Assembly (NCBI GenBank): GCA_032164245.1
Contig: JAVMKO010000003.1
Coordinates: 140,295,259-140,359,258 of the forward strand
Direction: 5' to 3'
From: Sternotherus odoratus
Taxonomy: Eukaryota; Chordata; Testudines; Kinosternidae
DNA: 64,000 nucleotides
Shown: positions 45,095 to 57,544 of the stretch, one piece after another
How the letters are laid out: every line of letters starts with the position of its first letter
Numbering within the stretch: the stretch's first letter is position 1
Made by a program: the position numbers and the translations under genes
Notes under the pieces: generated by a model
Told to the model about the DNA's origin: nothing
Seen by the model: only the letters and a program-made list of their open reading frames with translations
Databases searched by the model: none

Positions 45095-45245
45095 GTTGGG
45101 TTTGGTGGGACAGTCAGTGAGGTGGGGTTGTTGGGTTCGGTCGGGGGGTGAGGTGGGGGTGTCGGGTTTGCTTGGGGGGTCAGGTGGGGGTGTCGGGTTT
45201 GGTCGGGGGGTGACCCGGGGGGTGTTGGGGTTGGTCAGGGGGTGT
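45095..45245 (+). repeat. G-rich tandem repeat, about 40-bp unit
   Basis: Three to four copies of a GGGGGTGTCGGGTTTGGTC-type unit, with G runs of 4-6 on the plus strand, directly follow the C-rich minisatellite. Confidence 0.8.
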
Positions 45246-46588
45246 CAGCTGTCTGCCCCCTCCCCACCTCCGACTGACCCGAGCAGCGCTGGGCACTTAT
45301 GCTAGTTATGTTATATAATTCAAGGTGGAGTGAAACGGAAGTTGTGAGTATGTACCGTATGGTCATCACTAATGAATGAAAAGAAATATGCTACCCTGAG
45401 GCACACGTTCTTACACATTCCCAGAGCAGGTGTTCTGGGGGCATCTTTGATTATAAACTTGTAGGCATTAGTTGCCATTATTACAAAAATAGTATGATTC
45501 ATTTATCAGTCTGATTTCCCATATGTATATCAGGAATGTGTATTCACAATAATGTGCAAGCACACGTCAAAAAAATCCCCCTTCTTGTCAAAGCGTCTGA
45601 TCTTTTTACAGCAGAAAAAGGCTAAATAGAGAGAGAGAGCTATTTTTAGTGTTCCTGAAGGAGTTTCTTCCAAATGTTCACATAGCTCTAGGATGAATAA
45701 ATCACAGTTCTGCATGCTCACTTTTGAATAGAGGACAAAATGAATGACTCCAGACTTCAGCCTCACCTATACTCTGTGGAATACTGCATCCTCTGCACCA
45801 GAATAATACATCTGATCAAAAATGGCTTGTTTCTCAGCTAAGGGATACACCAGTGTAATTTACTATTTCCCTTTAAAAATCTGATACAGAATAAATCTGA
45901 TCTGGTGGAGGAAGTGTGCTTTGAAAGTCTAGCCTGATATTGTGTCACCTGTTTCCTGGAGCTTCCTTCCCGTAGATTCAATAGCTCATTTTGCACCATT
46001 GTGCTGAAGGAGTGGCCAGAGCAAGAAGAGAAATAAATACCCAAAGGAGCGTTAACAAAAGTTCCATAAAATGAGTCAAAGAAGTTGATTTTGGTTTCAT
46101 TGGCTTGCAAACCACTTACAGTTCTGCATCCCAAAGGAAAGCAAAGATTGCTTTGCTTTATAATCATTCACATTTTCCATCTAAAGAGCACTTCCATTTA
46201 TCATGCTGCTAAAGATCTCAAAGCAATTTGTGAAACTAGTGCCAAATTCCCCTTTGTCAATGGCGGGACATTGTTCCCTGAATCCCAGAAGGTTCATCGC
46301 AAAGCAGAGCAGGTAAAAGAAAATTCTTACCATACTCACCCTCCACTGGGTTTCTACATGAGGTGCAACACTACTTTAAGTGCATTTGAATCAGTACAAC
46401 CCCTGCCACCTTAGCCATGCTCTTCTCAGCCAAGCAACATTTGGGCTGCACTGCTTCCCGTGGCCAACAGTGGGGAGATAAAGGGAAGTTGTGGCTCTGA
46501 CTCTCTCTGCCCGTCCAGCAGGGAGGTTATGCCGCCAATAAACCTGAGCTGAACCTATCCCTGAAACTGGTCTCTAGAGAGGGGTTAC

Positions 46589-46684
46589 GGATGAGATTTT
46601 CAAAGGCCTCAGTCAATAACAAATGCACTGAGTTCAATGGAGGCAGTGTTACAACAACCCAGGGGGCCTCTGAAAACCCCATCC
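46589..46684. repeat. Palindromic 'GATTTTCAAAG' MITE-like repeat
   Basis: The left arm GGATGAGATTTTCAAAGGCC pairs with the right, which reads GGATGGGGTTTTCAGAGGCC on the minus strand (16 of 20). The centre contains TGAGTTCAATGGAGG. Confidence 0.6.
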
Positions 46685-47957
46685 ATAAATTAACTGAGAG
46701 ATAACTAAATAGGCGGGCATGCACATACACAGATTAAATGCATCATTTCACCCTCTACTGGCATTCAGCCACCTCGGGGGGGGGGGGGGGGGACATGGCT
46801 CCTGCTTAATAGCACACAACAACCACAAGCTTTACTGGACACTTTCCTTATAGGAAGTGCCATGGGATCTTTAATGACTGAAGCAGTCAGATCTTGGTGT
46901 TATATCTCATTGAAAAACAGCACCTCCAGCCGCACAGTGACCACTAGCCCATGCTTAGGCAGTAAATCAGATGTGCAGTCTTCAAAAGAGCCTTCTATTT
47001 CAACAAAGTGATTACACAACTCAGAAATAGCTGCGCCCATTTCTGGAGTAGTGTCCCCAGACAACATGCGTCTCTAATCACTGAATTACACATACTGGTA
47101 AGACTATGTTTTGGATGCAAAGGAGATGTGCAAACAGAGCTGTGTGACGCAACACATTTTACTTTGTGGATAACTCCTATCCAGGACCCACAGTTTCTAA
47201 AACATCTTCTGCTTTAGCACACAAAGATGGCATTTTTCACCATTCCTGCCCGTGACTAAAATGTTCTTTGCATAGTTCGGTTTCTGAGTTACGTACATTT
47301 TCTCCATTTCACTTTTCTGGTAGAGTTGCCAGAGGGGCTGCTTTGTGAAAACAGGCACTTATGCTTTTCATTACCGACTGCATTCTTTCTCTTTGTGCCA
47401 GCGGATGCCTCATTGCTAGTGCGACTAATTAATACAACTCCTAGTAGTATATGGTACAGGCTCTTTTGTCTGACAACTAGTGGGCAGACTAGTACAGGCT
47501 TAACCAATTAGCAGAGTTCCCCCATACATCCTGCCCATCACTTCATCCAAGACTTAGTCCAGTGCCCATGTGATATGAAGCCAAAAGCTTTATGAGGTGA
47601 GTCTAAAGGCAGCCTCCTTCCCGTTAAGCTGGAAAGAGCTGCACTAAGCTCCTCTCAGCTGGAGGTTGTTCTTTGCATAGCTCATGCTGCATGCCAGTAG
47701 CCATGTGAAATAACAACGTTGTTCAATGATTCCATGTGCAGTACGCTTGGAAAGTTCACCTTCTTGGGGACCACATTTGGCATCAGAAATAATTTCTCAG
47801 CAGTAAAATGTACACAACAGCAGAGGCACCAGTGTATCCTGCAGCTCTTTGTAGAACTCAGAGTAGGAGATCTTTGTGGGGAAGCATGGAACACATCAGA
47901 CAACGACCCATGGCTCTAAGAATGTCCTCCTTCTTCCTGGAATCCCACTGTACACAC

Positions 47958-48325
47958 GCTGAATGTCTACACTGCACACTAAGCCCAGCTCTGACTCAGC
48001 TTTGAGCCCAAGCAACCTTGCTGTCTACACACAAATCAGTCTGACTCAGGCCAGCAAACGCTGAGGACTCAAGTTGTACAATTTAGCTAGGTGGTTGGGT
48101 CCATCAACTTGTGATCGATGGGCCCCAAGTCCCACAGTGGGTCAGGTCCAGAAGGTCTCCAGTAGTGCAGTGTGGATGAGTTAGCATGGCTGTGAGACTC
48201 GGGCCCATCAATCACAAGTCTGGTTTTACGATGGAGTGAGGCCGCTCAAGCAGGGGCTTGGAAACACCGAGTCCATGAGCCCAGGTCCCACAGCCCCAGG
48301 CTCAGGGCGCAGTGTAGCCATAGCC
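47958..48325. mobile_element. MITE with GTCTACACTGC termini (Harbinger- or hAT-type)
   Basis: The left end GCTGAATGTCTACACTGCAC pairs with the right end, which reads GGCTATGGCTACACTGCGC on the minus strand. The interior is GC-moderate with GGCCCCAAGTCCCACAG and GCCCAGGTCCCACAGCC repeated inside. No certain TSD. The end motif resembles the Harbinger ends at 62999 (TCGTCTACACTAC). Confidence 0.55.
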
Positions 48326-50579
48326 TGAGAGGTCAAGGATTCATGGGATGGGGAGGGCGTGGTTGCATGAGGAAAAGGCAGGGCCCCAGCACCATCCCTT
48401 TCACTCCCTCAGGGATATTAGGTGTAAGATAATGTCGCTTCACCATTCACTTACGATGCTTCTTCCCTCTGCACTACCGATGCTCCCCATGAGACTTTTG
48501 GGCCCCCACTGAGGACCCACTCCATGCCAGCACCACAGCAAAGGGTGCAGAATGCAACAGTATTGAGCCTCTGTGCAAATGCCAAAACCAGATCTCTGGA
48601 TGACCTTAGATCCCAATTGCATGGTTTTTATGCAGACACTTCAGTGACTTTAGAGGGTCGAGGTCGCTGTTTGTCCAGTGAGCGGTGGGGAACAGGGATG
48701 GGGAAACCCTTCCACTCCTAAAAGACACATTTGGAGGAAGGTTTGAAACTGACTCCGTTTTTATATCCAGAGATGGTTTTCCCCTTGCACGGATGCCTAC
48801 ATGACTCATAGAAAGCAACCATTTGTCATTGGGCTTCGAATACAACTCTGAGCAAATATACCGGTCAGGAAGGAAGTGTGATAAGATGCAATGGTGTATC
48901 TCATCCAGGCAAGAAAAATAGCTGTCATGCAGCCACTCCAACAACGCCTGGTCAATTGCACTTCCTCTCTAAAGATGTCACTCAACTACCCATGCATAAC
49001 ATTCACAGTACAAATGCTAGAATTTGCACAGGCGAGAGAAAAGGACATTGAATTCAAAATCAGAATTATACTGATCGTGATTTGGCCAGGTCCTGGATTT
49101 GACACCTCACCTCCCACAGAGTTGGGGGAAGAAGAGATAGGAGTTATAACACTTGACAGACTGTACTCTTGTGGGGTGGGAGCGATCTCACTGAAACCTT
49201 TCAATCTCTCGGCAGAGCATGTAAACTCTAACATTTACCTCCTCATCTCCTCTATCCCTCTTCTTCCTCTACTAGCCCACTCTCCTAACACACACAAAGC
49301 ACCTCTGCATTTCATTTTCTCCTGCCCTACATTTTGCTCTTCTACCCTGCCCCATCCACTTTTCTAATGCTCTTCTTACAACTTTGCTATCTTCTTCCCT
49401 TGTTTTCCTCATCTGCTTTCATATTTTAACGAGGCTGGAAAAACTCTCTCTTACTCCCCAAGCTCTTCAGCATCCTACGTGTGCCGATGTGCTGAATGAG
49501 CAGTAGGGGAATGGGGAACGCCTGTACCAGAATGACTGTATATGGAAAAACAGTCAACTCAAAGCAGTAAAAACATCACCAGAGGGTGCAGTAAAAGTCA
49601 AGAAATTGATTTCCCCCCCCTTCTCTCTCTTTTAGTATATTCCTGCTTTCAGTTGTTCTTGCTTGTAGATCTAAACAGAACTATACTGGAATGCAAGAGA
49701 GAAAGTCCTGGGTGACAATTATTACTTTTACGGTGGTGTGGTTACTTCATTATTCATAATCAAATTTGGTATGTGTACCCACAGGGAGGAGGAAGAGAAA
49801 GAGAGAGGCCCCTTCTCTAACCAGTTTAGCTGAACCATTTGAAAGCTCAGTTTAACCCATACTTTCCAACTAAAATGGTTTAAACCAAGGACCCCTATGC
49901 TCTCACTAAAGTCAATGGGAATTATTTGTAATCTGAACTCATGTCTGGTTGTTAAATGTGGGTAAGTTATCATTCATTTTTCACCATTCTCATTCTAAGG
50001 GGGAAGTGAATAAATTTTGTCCAGCAAGTACATTTTGTGCCCGGTTTTGTAAATTATCAGGAGGGTTTTAAACACAGACCAGTGGGAATAACCTGAAAGT
50101 GAGTAATTCAGTCTTGGGGTAAATTGGTAGAACTGTGGGCTTCAAAACTGTCTGGCCTTCTCCACACTGGCAACCCAAAAAGTTTCACTATATTGTTTGG
50201 AACTGCTTTTCAATATATTTTTAATGGCTCCACAGACTTGCCAAAGGCACAAAAGAGACAGATAGAAAGAGAGAGCTGCATACAACTCAAGTACTCAGAA
50301 AAACTATGCTACTATCCCATTGAGGTCCATGGGAATCTTCCATTGACTTCAGAGCGTGCCAAATTAGACTCTATATTAATAATTATTAATCTAATTGAAT
50401 TCCAGCCCTTTAAGAGGAATCATGTTTGCTTATCAGACAGCTCAGGCCTCTATGATGACTGATGCCCCTACAGTATTATTGGAGTGGTGCCGTTTTGTAA
50501 CTTGGTCTAGACTTTTCAAAGAGACAAAAATGATAGGTTGTCAGCAACCAGTGATTTATGACTCCCTTAGGTTCCTTTA

Positions 50580-50704
50580 GAGTGACCAGATGTCCCGCTT
50601 TTATAGGGACAGTCCCGATTTTTAGGTCTTTTTCTTATATAGACTCCTATTACCCCTCCCCCCACCCTCTGTCACCATTTTTCATATTTGCTGTTTGGTC
50701 ACCC
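50580..50704. mobile_element. 125-bp TA-flanked MITE (GAGTGACCAGA), plus orientation
   Basis: The left end GAGTGACCAGATGTCCCGC pairs with the right end, which reads GGGTGACCAAACAGC on the minus strand. Left flank TA (50578-50579), right flank TT, a decayed TA. Same family as 42482-42600. Confidence 0.8.
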
Positions 50705-50706
50705 TT

Positions 50707-51645
50707 GACTCCTCTGAAAAGCCCACCCTGGTGTTTTGGGGCTGCATTAGCTGTACTTTTTTCAGGGTTTCATGTTGCGATTTATTTCTTGAGTTAGAAA
50801 CCTCACTTGCTTCTCACTCTGCACACTTGTTACAGAAGCTTTTTCCAAAACTTGTGCAGCACCTCAGGATTAACTCATTTTAATGGGTGAAGGCTCTACA
50901 CTGAAACCAGTTCTTTTACTTTGTTCATTTTAAAGGGCTGTTGAAGCCTTGCACCGCACTTTTATCTCCAGTTTAACATCTCAAATCATGTTTTGCTGCA
51001 TCGCATTCTGGGACTTATGCAAAGAAAGAAACTAATAAAAACCCCAGGGAGAAATCTGCATTATTTTATAACAAAAAGATATTTGAACTCCAGCTGTCTC
51101 AGTAAAACTACAGAACACATTTTATTATGTCATTTCTATAGGATTGCAGTTTAGACCTTGCATTTATCAAACTACTTATTACCATATGCCATGATACTAG
51201 CATAGTAATATGGCTGCTCTAATTTAATAAACAACAGCTATATTTTAATATCTATTAGCTATCCATTTCCCCATATCCTGATAGAAATCTGTGAGTGCAT
51301 TCGGTTACTCTGGCTCCTTAAAACAGAAGATATGCAATCAGTATAGTATATCTTACATGCTGAAAGTTCAAGCTCAAATCCTGCAGTCTTTACACAGAAC
51401 ATTCCCAGTGGCCAAATCCTGAAGTTCCTCTTCAAAGGCATGCCATGCCATCAGTTTTGAGCTTCAAAACTGGTAGCACAATATTGCCCTCAGGCAATAT
51501 TCTCCCTTTTAAGAAATGTAAGCGTATATTTGAATAGGAACCTCAGGATTCAACTCTGTGACTGCAGAGGGAATTTTTCCTGATGAAAGACTGCAGGATT
51601 TGTCCCTCAGTGAATAACCAAGAGAGAGCATACTACAAGAACACA
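50707..51645. other. No gene recognised
   Basis: AT-rich unique sequence. Confidence 0.45.
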
Positions 51646-51657
51646 AGTTAAATTAAG

Positions 51658-51736
51658 AATCAGAGAGGTAGCTGTGTTAGTCTGGAATAGCAGAGGTAAC
51701 AAAGTCCTGTGGCACCTTAAAGACTAACTACTGTAT
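51658..51736 (+). repeat. 79-bp SINE with 12-bp TSD
   Basis: AATCAGAGAGGTAGCTGTG, TTAGTCTGGAATAGC and TGGCACCTTAAAGACTAAC are intact, then the element stops after CTACTGTAT. AGTTAAATTAAG flanks it perfectly at 51646-51657 and 51737-51748. The head is present and the 3' half missing, the reverse of ordinary 5' truncation. Confidence 0.85.
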
Positions 51737-51748
51737 AGTTAAATTAAG

Positions 51749-52713
51749 TCTCTTTGTCCTTTCCTACGTCACATTAAGGTCTCACTCATGCTGTAAAGGC
51801 ACAGCTCTGAGCAAACTGCCATGTAGAACTAACTGTGCCTGCAAAAAGAGAGGCCCATAGCTATTAAAATGTACCTCCGTTTTGTTATAATACAACCGGG
51901 ATTACATTGATGGAGGAAACAGAAATATCCCACTACAACACGACTGACCCCTGACTTAACGTTCAATGTAAATTAGACATGTGCTATCTAACCACTTTTA
52001 TGCATCACTGAGTTGCATGTAAAAACATTCATCCATTCTAAATATATGTTGCATTGCTTGCTCAGTTACCAAGGAGCCATTAGGTTGGACATAAATTTGG
52101 AAACGAGCTGATTCTGAGGTTTGAAATAGCTAGAGAAAATTCCATCATAAGCTAGAAGCCTTTTCATATTCTTAGCTGACAATGCAAAACATTAGGAGGG
52201 AATAATGCAACCTTGGGCCTGATCCTGCCCCCACTGAGGTCAAGGGCCAAACTCTCACTGAGTGAAATGGGATACTGCCATACCTCGACAATGCTTTTGA
52301 AGTGTGGGCAGATACTTCCAATTGACTTCAGTGACAGCAACAGTAGGCCAATGCTGAGCACTTAAGAAAGTCCAACCTTTGAATTTTAACGGAAATGAAT
52401 GAATAAGTGGAACTATAGAGCTTGACTCCAAAGTGTGTGGATTCATCACATCTTTAGAAAGTATAAAGCATCAATTACATGTTATTAACTCTTTATTTAT
52501 TATGCTTGGAAGGCAAGGTAATCTGTCTTTTGTTTCACACAGGAAATCATAAAGAAAAATGTGTCTAAGCAGTTAGGAATACTGGGCCAAACCAGGCTGC
52601 GACTCACACCTTGTGCAGCCCACTGATGTCCATGAGACTGCATGGATACAGGATAGAAGTGGGCCCCAAAACTCACAAATGAAACAAGCTATATAAGTAT
52701 TATTGCTAGACAC
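51749..52713. other. No gene recognised
   Basis: AT-rich; a GGGCCTGATCCTGCCCCCAC segment near 52216 resembles the ends of the palindromic MITE-like repeats but has no clear partner arm. Confidence 0.4.
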
Positions 52714-52720
52714 TAACTAT

Positions 52721-52914
52721 GTTGTTTCAAAGTTGTTGTAGCTGTGTTGGTCCCAGGATACTAGAGCGCTAAGGTGGGTGAAGTAATCTTTGACTGGACC
52801 AACTTCTGGTGGTGAAAGAGACAAGCTTTTGAGCCACACCACGCTCTTTGTCAGATCTGGGAAAGGTACTCAGAGTGTTACAGGTAAATATAAGGTGCAA
52901 CAGATTGTTTAGAT
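52721..52914 (+). repeat. SINE of the GTGTTGGTCCCAGGAT family
   Basis: GTTGTAGCTGTGTTGGTCCC, AAGGTGGGTGAAGTAATC, TGGACCAACTTCTGGTGG, GAGACAAGCTTTTGAGCC, GTCAGATCTGGGAAAGGTAC and GTGCAACAGATTGTTTAGA are in the order known for this sauropsid repeat. TAACTAT at 52714-52720 and 52915-52921 may be a 7-bp TSD. Confidence 0.7.
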
Positions 52915-52922
52915 TAACTATT

Positions 52923-55900
52923 AAGATTTGTGACATCTGCTAAAAGGCCAACCAACATAGTTTGGTTTTGTGTTTGGCCTTTAACATCTCAGGATTACCA
53001 GCACAGTGAGGGTTAAAAAAAAATGTGAGGCTAGCAATTCTTTTCAGTACAGTAAACCCAATCATTCCTCCCTTCAGATGCCTGCAGTCACATCCAAGCT
53101 GATTGTACCTGGGGAAAAGGGTGGGGGGAAGTGAATTTACGCCATCTTATGCTCAGCCAAAAGAAACTGCAAAGTACAGAGACAATTACCAAAAAGGTGG
53201 AAATTCAGACACACTGCACTTATCAAACACAAACAGTGGGTGGAGGAATCTGGCCCAGTTTACTGCTACACGCACATTCTCATGTAACCCTTAGCAGTCA
53301 TTTCCATTTGTAGGTAGCAAGATCACAAATACCCTGAGGTGTGAGCAGAGTATAGGGCAAATTGAAAACAGGCTGCTAATGTCCATCATCCAGTGAAAAA
53401 AGGCTCTCTCTGGGGTCTTCAAAAATGTCTTTGTTCCTCTATAACTTGTCTGCATTAGATATTGTAATGGCTTTGCACTTAGTGTTTCTTGGCATTGCTT
53501 TCTTTTCCTAGATCCTCTTTTTTCTTCTCCTTTTCATTCCTCTGCCTGCCTTGCATCACAATAGCTGGGTCTGGATGTGAGTAAAAGTTAGGTCTCAGTG
53601 CGTAACACCCATCCTTGCTGCTTTCTCATTCTGCCTCCCTCTGGCATGGTGCATGTATATCCCCAATCCTTACAAAGCCCTGATTTATAGGGCCTGTCAC
53701 AGTGGCAGCTGTTTCGCCCTGTGTGTATTAAACATGCACAGCTCCCAGGGCTGCATTTCAAAGGAGTGGGTTCAGAAAACCCATTTCTGCCTCTGTAATC
53801 TCCAATTCTCATTGGTTGGCATCCATACCACTCATTAAAAGCTGCATTTCTATCTAAGTATTTTCTTTTTTGTCTTTGAGAATTCCCCTCAAACCCCTAT
53901 ATAAACAATGCAGTAACAAAGTTTCTATAAAAGGGCACCGCATCAGCAGAAACAGTGGACAGGCTCCAGCGACAAGCTGCCTTTTAGCTCCAATTTAAAA
54001 GATGTTCACTTAAAACCAAACCGCTTTTAGTTCCAGTATAAAGGACATCTTCCAATTTAAAGGTCATTTATCCAAGTAGATACTGTTAGACTGTCTGGCA
54101 TCTAGATATAGCTTAAGACAGTGTGACAAATAAGGGTTTTTGGCCTTCTGACAGGGAAGCTTCCTTAGATGAATGCTTTCATTCCTCTCTAAGCCTAATC
54201 CAACCATAAGATTGGGTCTTTTCTTTTCTCTCAACTCTATCACATACCAAGAGATGGAACTTTTATTTTTTTCGTTTCTTTTGGGGGGGGGGGTTAAATC
54301 TAAATTTGGAATAAAATATGGGTTCAGTGAAATGATAAGTCATTTATTTTGGGGCAAGTACTTACTTCTTCCTGTGTGACAGACACCCATTCCCATTTTT
54401 AACTAATTCTGCCTGACACTTTCTTCCACTCTTAGGTGAGATTCTTTTTGCAGCTTGAAGCAGTTTTGCATTTTGTTGCTAACTACAGAAGAAACCATCC
54501 ATAAAAAGGATCTTGCCACGATTCTTATCGTGTTCTTGTCATGTCACCATTGGGTAATTGCAAAAAGGGCAAGGGAGATGGTCAAACTTTGGATGGAGGG
54601 ACATCCATAGTTAATTCTGTAGACATTATAGACCAAATTTATCTAGATTTCAATTTGAATTGTCCCTGCTTATGCCAGAAGTAAACATGACCCAGCATTA
54701 GCTCTATCTTTTGCTGTCATCCCATGTATCACTGGATTACACATTTATAAGAAAGGTGGGTCTGTGACATGGAAATTTGGGAAGAGAGAAGTGACAAATG
54801 CTATTCTTGTCATGTACCTCTGCTCAGTGGGAATTTCATAGAACATATATCAGTACTATTTCCAAGTAGTGAAGTCACAGATTTAATATAAAGAAGGTCT
54901 GCCCACATCAGACGCTTTCACCGATGCCCAGTGTTTTCTTAACTCTCTCTTCAAGTCTATTGGAGCTTTTTGCCATAACAAGGAGGAATGTCACAACAAG
55001 TTTACCCATTTTGTTGGGTTTCGGAGTTCTATGAGTGCCAAACTCTGAGAGCCTTATTCACTCACATCTTTAAGTTCAGATGTAGTTTTGACATAATAAA
55101 GATTACATTGAAGCTGAATTGAAACCTCACAATGAGGCTCACTGTTTGGAAATTAGACAATGCGAGACAAACTCTGATGGCAATTTTTTTAACAAGCAAC
55201 CTGCTTGACTATAATGGATTGGTATAGGAGGCATATTTCCATGCTGTGTGCCAGAATTTTTGCTAGGAGTTGACTGATTAATTAGAAAGTCTGGTCTGAA
55301 GCTCTGGCTATGAACTGTGGATTTTCTTTATGTAGCAAGCATAGAACATTAATAGGTTCTTTTCACTTCCCTATGTTAGTGACCTTATGAACTGATGCCT
55401 TCATTTGTTTGCACAATATCTTTACACCATTATTTTCTGCAACTTTTACTATATAAGGAAACTTATACAAGTGTACTTGTTAGGCAGCATACTGTCTTCA
55501 GAGACTGACCCAAAGTAAAGCTAGGGACAAATTTGGGGGCTAAACCTTTTTTCACTGAAAAATGCAGACTCAGGTCAACCAAATAATTTGTGAAGCAGCA
55601 AGAACTGCTAGAATTAATGAGTCAAGTTTGTCTCTTCCACACAAGCAAAAGTATTCATGAAGCTGAGGCAATATGCTTTTGAAATTTGCAGGTTTTCTGA
55701 AGGTGGTGACACCTTGGAAATTCACAGGAAGGCCAGTTTTTAAGCAGAGTAGAGTAAATGGCTTTCTAATGGCTTGGCTGTTGGAGTTCCAGGTAACCAA
55801 AGTGAAGGTTCACCCTCAGGGTGTCCAGGTTCATATCTGCAAAGCCTCTCTTATCGCTTCTTTGGGGGTTGCACAATTTGATAATATAAGTTCTTCAGTG

Positions 55901-56873
55901 CAGGCATTAGCTCTTCCTATAGATCTGTACAGTGCTTAGCACATTTCAGATATAATAAATGACACTAGTAACTTGCACCACTTCTGCTGCTGTCACTCCT
56001 TTAAGTCAATGGAATTTCCAGCCAGGAGCATATGGTGGATTATGCTATAGCAGATTTCCTGCTTTCGGTGGCCAGTCCACTTTAAGTTTCCTCATTTTCT
56101 GAACCCAAGAGCCTGAGGAGGTTGGACAGTTTTGTTGTAGCAATCAAAGTGCTCTGTCCTGCTCCTATATTACAACACTGCTATTTCCAAAGCTCCTGAA
56201 GCATAAATCAATTACCTCCTGGTTAGTGTTTGTCTATTGAGCACAGAAAGCCCTGGGATCACCATTTAAAACAAAAGGGAAAGAAACCGATGCAGTTAGC
56301 GAGTGGTGACACAAAAGGGCGAGGGGTGCAGGGGAAAGATTGGGTACATTAAATACAAACAGTCTGATTTGCCTTTCAGAACTCCCTGAGTAATCTATTA
56401 TGCAATTTGTCCACTTGTTGCTCTTGATTGCTATACATCTTCAGAAAACAAAGGCTCTCTTCAAACCAGTCAGGGAGTGATATTGGGTTTCGTTTGCTGA
56501 TGTCAGCAGCATCGCCAAACACTCCTATTATTGGAATGCAGCTGACCACGGACAAAACGAAACAGACAAAAGGCACCAGGGTCCAAATTTCCTGCGGAGA
56601 TGAATTTCATTTTAGCTTTGTTACTAGCACCATTAAGATATGTTAAGTTAATAAAAGGCTTCCTCCTCACTCAGACCATTGCACAGATGAAGAAACCCAC
56701 CAGAAGCAGTTCCTACTATATAAAGGTTCATCACTCGGCATGTCTTCATTTTGGAATTACAAAATTACAAAAATTACAAAAACAAGATATTTTGATATAT
56801 ATAAATGCATTAAAGGTGCTTTAGCTTTTTTCCATCTTGATGCATCCTGGCCAAAAAGTAAAGCAGTGAACAG
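52923..56873. other. No supported gene
   Basis: About 4 kb of AT-rich unique sequence. A minus-strand open segment at 56376-56590, preceded by TTCATCTCCGCAG, encodes a hydrophobic stretch (WTLVPFVCFVLSVVSCIPII) followed by FGDAADISKRNP. It lacks a good donor and a family match, so it is recorded here only as a weak exon candidate. G run at 54283-54292. Confidence 0.4.
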
Positions 56874-56882
56874 TAAAGAGAT

Positions 56883-57057
56883 GCGACAAAGAGTCCTGTG
56901 GAACCTTAAAGACTAATTAAAGTATTGAAGCATAAGCTTTCATGGGCTAATACCCATTTCATCGGATGCATGCAGTGGAAGTATCATGGGGCAGGTATAA
57001 ATAAGTTGGCAAGAACCAGGTTGGAGATAACAAGGTTAGTCCAATCAGGCTGAACAC
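56883..57057 (+). repeat. 5'-truncated SINE with 9-bp TSD
   Basis: GCGACAAAGAGTCCTGTGG, ACCTTAAAGACTAATTAAAG, AAGCATAAGCTTTCATGGGC, CATTTCATCGGATGCATGC, then the long 3' part with GGGGCAGGTATAAATAAG. TAAAGAGAT flanks it at 56874-56882 and 57058-57066. Confidence 0.75.
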
Positions 57058-57107
57058 TAAAGAGATACAGCACCCATGGTGTGCCTCTTATTTTATTTGT
57101 GTAGGCT

Positions 57108-57190
57108 GAGACTTTTGAAGCCACCTCGGTGCACACCTCCCCTTAATTTCAATGGGAATTGTAGGTGGACATTTTCAGAAGCATCTAAAG
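57108..57190. repeat. Palindromic MITE-like repeat, worn
   Basis: GAGACTTTTGAAGCCACCTC with TTTCAATGGGAATTG in the centre and CATTTTCAGAAGCATC at the right follow the pattern of 6047-6150. Confidence 0.4.
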
Positions 57191-57544
57191 GGCTTAGTAG
57201 AACAAGACCCATGGAAAAGCCCAACTTCTGCATCTAAATCCACTAGACAGCTTTGACTCTACATCATTTGGTAAATTTGGTGCACGCAAACAATAACTGT
57301 GGCTAAATGTAAATGTATACACCTAAGAAGAAAGAATGAAGACCATACTTACAGGATAAGGGGACTCTATCCTAGGAAGTGGTGAGTCTGAAAAATACTT
57401 GGGGGTTTTGTAGATAATGAGCTGAACATGAGCAAAAAGGCTAATATGATACTTATATACATAAACTGGGATCTCTCCTGTAGGAGGAGAGAGGTTATTT
57501 TATCTCTGTATTTGGCACTGGTGCAGCCACTGCTGGAATTTTAT

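Larger units (their letters stand above)
44112..45318 (+). mobile_element. Composite repeat with minisatellite, possibly Helitron-like (copy 1)
   Basis: It starts in CTATCTATATATATATATA and TAAAAGTCAAGTGG, then a (TATG)n run (44152-44200). A conserved-looking block follows: CCGCACCGTTTGAGCC, AGACTTGAAATTTGG and GGGTCTTGGGGTCTAGATGC. After it come the minisatellite, a G-rich tandem block, and the end GCTAGTTATGTTATATAATT. The order of microsatellite, 'gagacttgaaatttggta' block and A/T-rich end without inverted repeats resembles animal Helitron-type non-autonomous elements as I remember them. The left motif TAAAAG(T/C)C and right motif CTAG...TTATATA recur in the element at 58953-60032. No Rep/helicase sequence is present. 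Confidence 0.45.
45319..50577. other. No gene; scattered short repeats
   Basis: Mostly unique AT-rich sequence. Contents: a minus-strand splice-bounded 55-bp segment at 45949-46003 (very good pyrimidine tract CTCTTCTTGCTCTGG and CACTCCTTCAG, donor CAG/GTGACA), listed only as a weak exon candidate; a MIR-like scrap at about 46155-46215; poly-G17 at about 46776-46792; and the two repeats annotated separately at 46589 and 47958. Confidence 0.4.
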
